Notes under the pieces: model-generated
The model's database searches: none
The model's input: only the letters and a program-made list of their open reading frames with translations
What the model was told of the DNA's origin: nothing
Assembly: GCA_013397435.1 (NCBI GenBank)
Contig: VZRG01000264.1
Coordinates: 372,001-436,000 of the forward strand
From: Erythrocercus mccallii
Lineage: Eukaryota > Chordata > Aves > Passeriformes > Dicruridae
Length of the DNA stretch: 64,000 bases
Reading direction: 5' to 3'
Translations under genes and position numbers: made by a program
Shown: in pieces, positions 57,046 to 64,000 of the stretch
Numbering within the stretch: position 1 is the stretch's first letter
Layout: the number at the start of each line of letters is the position of its first letter

Positions 57046-60000
57046 TGTATGGTTGTTCTTGTTAACTAATTTGTAAAGTTGAATGTTGGAAATAATCTGT
57101 CTTTAAGGAGAAAATCCTGATGTTACTTTTAGTGTGCTAGGGAATTGTGATGAGGACCCAAAGCATAGTGGTGTACAAAGACAGAGACATAGGGAAAGAC
57201 ATGTAGAAAGAAGTAAGGCATGCAAAAAGAGTATGATCTATAAAAATTCATCCAACCTGACAAAGTCTTTCACAGATTCCTTTTCCCGTTTTATGACAGC
57301 ATCAGTTGCAGTGAATGTCTTAATTACTGAGACTGTGTTAGAATGGAAATGAGCTTTTAAGACACTTCCTGGACTTTAGAAAGCCAGAGTAGTCACTGTT
57401 CTCACTGTTACTGGAGAAAGTGTCAGTCTAAATGGGCCATCTCTTCTACTGAGAAAACTGTAAAAAACTTCCACCTACTCTTGGAATCCAAATACTTGAT
57501 GCTTATAAAGCAGTGAGATTTTTGGTTTTGCTTTATCAAATTATTTTCATATGCAAAAACTGCCTGGAGACCGGGGTCAGCTATGACACAAGCGGACTTC
57601 TTAAAAGTAGATAACTAAAAGCATGACAGCTGATATATTCAAATCTTGGTGTACCTTGAAATTAGAAAACCAGAATAAGAAAGCCTGGAAGTCCTCAAAT
57701 AATAAGAGTATAAAAGCAGAATTTTGGTGCCTTTTTTGGTGTAGAGAAGAGAGAATTAAGCATAAAGCATAAAACCATAAGTAAAAGGGAAAGTATAATT
57801 TTTAAAAATTACATCACAGTAAATTGCCAAGGAGAGTTTGAAACCTCAAAAAGCAGGTGTCACTGTGTCTTTTATGTAGGCACTTGCTGGTCTTTCAGAT
57901 CCAGAACTCCGTGTTACATACCTCGGCTGCCTCTCACCCTTTGAGTTTTATATTCTTTCCTGTATGGAGTCACCACAGCTCCAGCAGGAAGGGAGGACAC
58001 ACTGGTGTCTAACAGAGGAGGCAGAGCTCTGTGTCAAAGCTTGTAAATATTCTTATTAAGGTTGTAAATAGTTTTATTGTAATAAATCAAAAATTAACTT
58101 ACATGCAAGACAGCAATTTTTAAGGAGGTAGAGTTTTCTCTCCAGGTCTTTGTTGGAATGCAAAACTAGCTGCTGCTGCCCACAGTGAAAATGTTCCAGT
58201 TTCTTTAGAAAAAGAAACCTACAGTGATGAAAAATTCTTCCCAATGCTTCCTCTTTTTAAGGTATTTGTGGGATAAACTCAGAGCAAATTAGTAATTTTG
58301 TTCATCAAAGTCCTGCTGGGAGCTAGAATAAAGAACTGTTCACAGTGAAATAAATAACAGATTTTTCAGTGTTATTCAATAGTAGGTTAGGATGTCATGC
58401 TCGGCATCTTTCATGTTATGTTTTTGAAATCTAGTCATCAGCTGGTGAAAAAGTCTTTATACAAACATGTCTCATTCCTCTTGTTAAATGAATTTATATA
58501 TTCTATATAATGTAAAGCAATTTAAAAATCATAATTTATAATATTTTCTTCTCTTACCACTTCGTTATCATATGAGCAGACTTTTGTTCTAACTGCTTCA
58601 AGTACAGTTCTTGAGAATCTATAAGATGGTTTAAATGTTAGAAGATTCGGGTCTGAGGCTACATTTTTTTTGTCCATATTGAGAATTTCCAGGTCAACCT
58701 TGGTAATATAGAAATAAGGCGTAAAGGGAATGAGTTATTAATAGGTGCCACTGGTTCACAGGCATTATGTCAAAGTTAAGTTTGTAGATGCTCACAGAAC
58801 CACCATTCCATGACCTCAGTCTCTGAAACAAGTTTAAAGCTCCACTTCAGCAATATTGGAAAGAAAGTGAATACTAAATTCTATTAAATCAAAAGGTAAA
58901 GTATGTAAAGGAGTAATGACTAAAGATTTATTTACTATAATAACTTGCAAAAGGTGGTTTTAAATAGAATTTTTACAGAAAACTTCTCATGAAGGGTAGT
59001 TTAAAACAGTGCCCATTTTCTTAAAGGCCTTGATAAAAACCTACAATAATTCTCATTAACGGACAATAAAACACTCCAGGACCACATATATTTTGTATTC
59101 AAACTCTGCTTTTCAGAGAAAGTGATTAATTCCCTTATCCACTTTTTTATTCCATCTTTCTATATCAGAAGTGTACAGATACTTGTTTTCACCACAACTC
59201 TGCAAAAGGAGTGATTATTACCTTGTTTTGCAAAGGGGAGACACATTTAAAGGACTGCATGTGATCTCCATTCAAGATAACAATTAGTGGTGTAAGTCAA
59301 TCACTCTTCAGACCCTGTCTGCCGGTTTTTCCAGCAAACGGAAGCCAAGACTGAATTCTATGAACTACTGTGAGTCGTGGCATGATTTCTTCACTAAACT
59401 TGGCATTAAACATTTCATATGTTTAGACATGACTTCCAATGAGGTAGTAAGCCTGTCATCTAGAGCATGCTCTACTGGCGGTCTGTGAAACACTCAGTGT
59501 AATTGATTTGTCAGCATTGCACAGGAGTTCAGAAGTGTGATATGGGATGAGATTGAGCTTGAAGACAAGACTATGTAGGTAAAGGTTGTACCATAAAGCA
59601 GTCAAAAACAATGAAAACTCCTAATTGTTAAATGCTTGATTCTACACACAAATAATACTTTCTTAATGCATTTTTATGGATAATTTCTTAGCTTAAGAAA
59701 GAGCACTCAAAGCCTCATCACAATCTAGTGCCTAAGCCTAGTGCCTCATCACAGGGAAGCACAAGTCCCTTTTCCTGTATTTCTCCAAGTAACATTTAAA
59801 CTGATTGATAAATTTAAAGGTTTCCAATAGGTGTAGAAGTCTTAAGAATATTAAATGTTTTTCAAGTATGATGAAAATTTGTAGCAGATGAAAGAAATAA
59901 GATCCCATTATGCAGTACTACTATGGAGTGCTATGGTAGAGCAGATACTTTTTTGGCTTGCGTTGTGTCCTACAAGTGTATCAGAATGAAATATACCTGC

Positions 60001-60348
60001 CAGAATAATAGAAACAAATAAAAAAATGAGTGAATATAATAATTTGTTATTTTATGCAGTTCCTTTATCTGTGCAGTCACATTTGCTAATGCAATTTGTA
60101 CCTTTGCTGATCAGATCTTGTGTATATTAATTCCATCTTTACTAACCCAATCATCTCCATTTTTTTCACTTACACTTAGCATTTCTGCACTCGTGACTTT
60201 AAAAAAAAATATATTGCTAATTATATTTTCTCCATAATCACGTATCTGGGTGTCTGTGAAGAACCTACTTAGAATGCCAGCATAAATCCATGTCTAAAAG
60301 AAAGATGGGAATTTCTATGTTTAGTGGCATATGCAATAGCAATAGAAA
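57046..60348. other. Intergenic, no supported gene
   Basis: AT-rich sequence between two CR1 fragments. I see no exon-like or repeat structure worth naming. Confidence 0.55.
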
Positions 60349-60945
60349 CATACAGAACCATAGAATACTTTGGGTTGGAAGGGACCTTTAAAGGCCATCT
60401 AGTCCAACACTCCTGCAATGGGTAATTTTCAGTTGGTAATCTTGCTCAGAACCCCATCCAACCTGACATGAAATGGTTCCAGGGATGGGGCATGTACCAC
60501 ATCCTCAGGCAATCTGTTCCCAGTGTGTCACCACCTTCTTTGTAAAAAATGTCTTCCCTATATCTAGTCTAAATGTCTAAATCTACCCTCTCAGTTTAAA
60601 ACCTTTTACCCCTTGTCATATCTCAACAGACCCATCTAAAATGTCTGTCCCTATATTTCTTATAGGTGTCCTTTACATACTGGAAGGCTGCAATAAGGTC
60701 TCCCCAGAGCCTTCTCCAGGCTGAACAACCCTGATTCTCTCAGTCTGTCTCCACAGGAGAGGTGTTTAAGTCCTCTGATCATCTCTGTGGCCCTCCTCTG
60801 GACATGCTCTAGTGGGCCCATGTCTTTCCTGTGCTGGGGTCTCACCAGAGAGGAGCAGAGCAGAAAGAATCATCTGCCTTGTCATACTGGCCACATGTCT
60901 TTCGATGCAGCCCATTAGTCCCCCATGAGCCAGATTTCTGCTAGC
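60349..60945 (-). mobile_element. CR1 LINE 3' fragment
   Basis: Minus-oriented CR1. On the plus strand it begins CATAGAATACTTTGGGTTGG then AAGGGACC, and continues through CAATAAGGTCTCCCCAGAGC to GATGCAGCCCATTAGT. The minus strand reads HVQRRATEMIRGLKHLS and ESGLFSLEK. Confidence 0.92.
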
Positions 60946-63900
60946 TTTAGGATAAGAAGAAAATCCTGGGGAAGACATCTCTTTTGAGTGGTAGGAGCAA
61001 TAAGCACTCCTAAGATTTATTAGAGATGAAAGATTGAATTGTTCAAATAATGTAAAACACCATAAGGCAACAGCCTCTTAAGTCCAATGCTTTTTTCCTT
61101 TTTGTTTTGATTCGTAGACTGGAAAATTCCTGGGACTCCTGAAATACTTGTGGTCAGTTTGATATTTCCCTATAAATTGTGTTTTATAAATATACCTGTC
61201 CAGCCAATATAACAGGTATCTCTTTAAAAGTCAGTAGATGTCCATGTAACACTGTATGGTGGAAAGCCAATTGGGACTGAAAAAAATATAAAGTCTATTA
61301 CATTAATTTATAATGTGCAAGTAAACTAATCTTCCAAATAGTTTTATATGCAACTGAATATGAAACTGTTTGCAGGAGATCTAATCTCATGAGCTCTGGA
61401 AAAATTTAAAGATCAGAGTGGAGCTTTTCAGATAGTGGTCAGGGAAGTAATATTTATACAACCTTCCTTCTTCCTGCTAAAAGTCCATGCCTTTTCTTCC
61501 CCAAGTCCCAATACACATGTTCTCAAGAAACAGTATGATTTGCAGAATAGAGAGATTAAGTTTTTTATGCAAGATTTTTATATTTTTGATGTTGTAAAAT
61601 CAACAATCAACTTTCTGAGAGAAGAATTTAATATTTAAGTATTTCCAGCTCTTTCCTGTCTTTCTTCTATCTTCTTTTCTTCTCTGTTGTTCCATTTGTG
61701 CTGACTTATTCTAACTTATCTTTGAAATCACCAGCTCTTTCAAGATGGGTTACTGGGATGTTTGGCCAAGTGGTTGCATTTTATCCACAGCCTCCTCCTT
61801 ATTAAAATGACAAGATGTTTCTTGAAAGTAAAATGTATATCTATGATACAATGAGGTACACACCACGTTTTAAAATTTTGTTTAAAATTCTCTCTTTTTC
61901 TTGTATTTAATCTGCAAAATCCTAAGGAATTTTTCTGTGTGGAACAGAAATCAAAGCAATGATAGTCTTTTTTATGACACTTCAGAAATGAAGTCATAAA
62001 CACTTGTTAAACTTGGCTGGTTTTACACATTAATTCACATAGGATTTCATTTGGATTCCATGTAGCCAAAACAGATGTGTTTTAATAGCAATGAAAGTTG
62101 ATTATAATTTGTTTTCTTGAACAAGCAGCTTTCATTGATGTTTTGTAGTTCACATAATCTCTAGTGACTTGCCTCAGAAAGTTTGAACACCTTTTTTGAG
62201 GCTAAAATTGTAGAAAGCCCTCTGAAATAATCCTTGATGTGATTTTTTCAAGCAGTATCAGGTCAAAGTGACCAAAGGGGACTTTATATGGAGAAGTTAA
62301 TGAGTCTTTTCCCATTCTGCTCTCATTTACAGTCTGCCTGAAATTCTAGGAATCTTACCTGTCCAGCTACCGCTTTTTCCGTAAGACAGCCCCCATTGCT
62401 ACAATCAGCATGGGTTCTATAAATCCCTTTCATAATGAGATGTGTTGTGAAGTAGCAGAAATTTCTACTGTGAACTTAATGAACTTCACTGCTAAATCTG
62501 AAGAAAAGACAGCAAACACAGGGAAAGAGCCAACACTTCTGACCCCATTCAATTTCTTAAAATTCATATTCTACACAAGTTTTGGGAATGGGAATATTAG
62601 TATTTCTACTCATTAAATTGATCTTAGTCGAAATAGGAGGCTCTGATAACTGCCCATTCAATCTTTCCACTAAAATTTTCATTTCCCTAATTTGTACCTG
62701 CATGTAGGTCCAGATACAGTGAGAAATTTTACAACTTCTGGGTACATTGAATTTTGATTTTCCTAGAGGTAAGGACTGTTTTCTTTCTTTGTGTTTTTTC
62801 TTATTACATAAAACATAGCAAAGCAAGAGTATCTTTAGCATCATCAGAGGGGTTGCACACAGATCTGGGTTAGTATTTTCATTCAGACCAAATGGCTGTC
62901 ATGATAGGCCTGATATGGTTGTTTTGGTAATTCTTCATTTATATGGAAATTTTTGGGTCAATAGAGAAATGACTGGCAAGCTTGCTGTTAATGCTTTTGT
63001 CTCTGTACTTTCTAGTGTGTTTTGATATTTGATTTTGATATGACACATATTGTTCTTTAAAAGTCCTTGTTGCTCTGCCCCTTTTGTGACCTTCAAAGAA
63101 AGTCAAAAGCCCTCTTCTATGCTGGTGCACTCCTCTATCACAAAACACTAATACTCTTTCCTGGAATATTTGCTAAAGTACACGGGATTTACCTTTCTAA
63201 TAGCTTGTTTCATGGAGAATACTTACAGGAAGAAACATGTCTCCTTTCAGTTTGATTTTCCATTCCTGAAGCAAAGATTTTAGCCTCTTTATCTACTTCA
63301 CTGAATTTTCAGACAAGTAGCACGGTTCATTCTTTGTCTAAAATCCCTTGACCTCATTTTTTTCAACTGAAGTCAGCTTATGTTTCAACACTGAGGCTGA
63401 AGAATAGATTAAATCCTTCATGGATCTTTTGTAATATATATTGAAGTTTGTGTTTATGTATTATATGTATTATTCTCCAACTGATTTGAAAACTTACTGA
63501 AATATATGGTGTTTTTTAAAGGCAAGAAAAAAGCAATTTTTTTTTATTAAACTGAGAAAAGATGTAGTATTTATATAAGCATTATAATATCTGCCAAAAT
63601 GTAACTTGAGCAGAATTATGCTTATCAATTAATTTCTGAGTTATTTTCAAGCACAAAGTGCTTGTCTTATTCTACTGCCTTTGAATTTTCACTAAAACTG
63701 TCATGCTTGTGATTAGTACAGGAAGCTAAAAATTATATCTTTAGAACTTATGTTTTAATATAGGAGTCTTTAATAAAAACTCTCTATATTTATTATGTGT
63801 ATAAGTAGAAATTCATTATGAAAAGAATTTTTAGCATTTTTGAAAATGCTACATATAATTTTCATAATCCTAGAAAATGTTCTATTTCAGAAATTCCTGA

Positions 63901-64000
63901 GACAAATATTGCAATGATGTTAATTTAGTTTTATAACACCTTCCCTTTGACCAGTTGCAAATAAAAATAGATATTGTCCTCTAAGTTATCAGCATGAAAC
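60946..64000. other. Intergenic, no supported gene
   Basis: AT-rich to the end of the window, without recognised genes or repeats. Confidence 0.55.

Overview
This is eukaryotic nuclear DNA from a bird. It is AT-rich and gene-poor, with short exons in long introns, a few sharp CpG islands, and several CR1 LINE fragments, some ending in the ATTCTATG-type 3' tail typical of avian CR1. One solo retroviral LTR of an avian type is also present. The species cannot be fixed from the sequence.

Two conserved genes were rebuilt exon by exon, both on the minus strand. EMC7 (8390-15439, 5 coding exons, 242 residues) encodes the lumenal beta-sandwich subunit of the ER membrane protein complex. KATNBL1 (31890-38067, 9 coding exons, 305 residues) encodes the katanin p80-like regulator of microtubule severing. 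All splice phases agree and both proteins match the human lengths closely. The pair and its orientation match human 15q14. Human PGBD4, which lies between them, has no counterpart here.

The most interesting candidate lies between them on the plus strand: a three-exon reading frame at 18365-18457, 25924-25970 and 27120-27183. It has strong splice sites, matching phases, an in-frame upstream stop and a terminal stop, and would encode 67 residues in a family I do not recognise. It may start from the EMC7 CpG island (shared promoter). It ends about 0.3 kb from a candidate KATNBL1 polyadenylation site (convergent pair).

Layout: 1-8.1 kb intergenic, with a 247-bp near-identical tandem duplication (4927-5419), a solo LTR (about 5523-6068) and a CR1 end; 8.1-15.6 kb EMC7 and its CpG-island promoter; 15.6-27.5 kb the candidate small gene, with a CR1 copy in its first intron; 27.5-38.1 kb KATNBL1 and its presumed long 3' UTR; 38.1-46 kb KATNBL1 first intron, up to a CpG island that holds a 396-base assembly gap (46011-46406) and is the likely KATNBL1 promoter; 46.6-47.7 kb a degraded CR1; 48.5-48.7 kb a GC-rich patch ending in nine in-register degenerate telomere hexamers; 50.8-50.95 kb a small GC island with a CTCF-like site; 51-64 kb AT-rich sequence with two more CR1 pieces and no gene that I can support.
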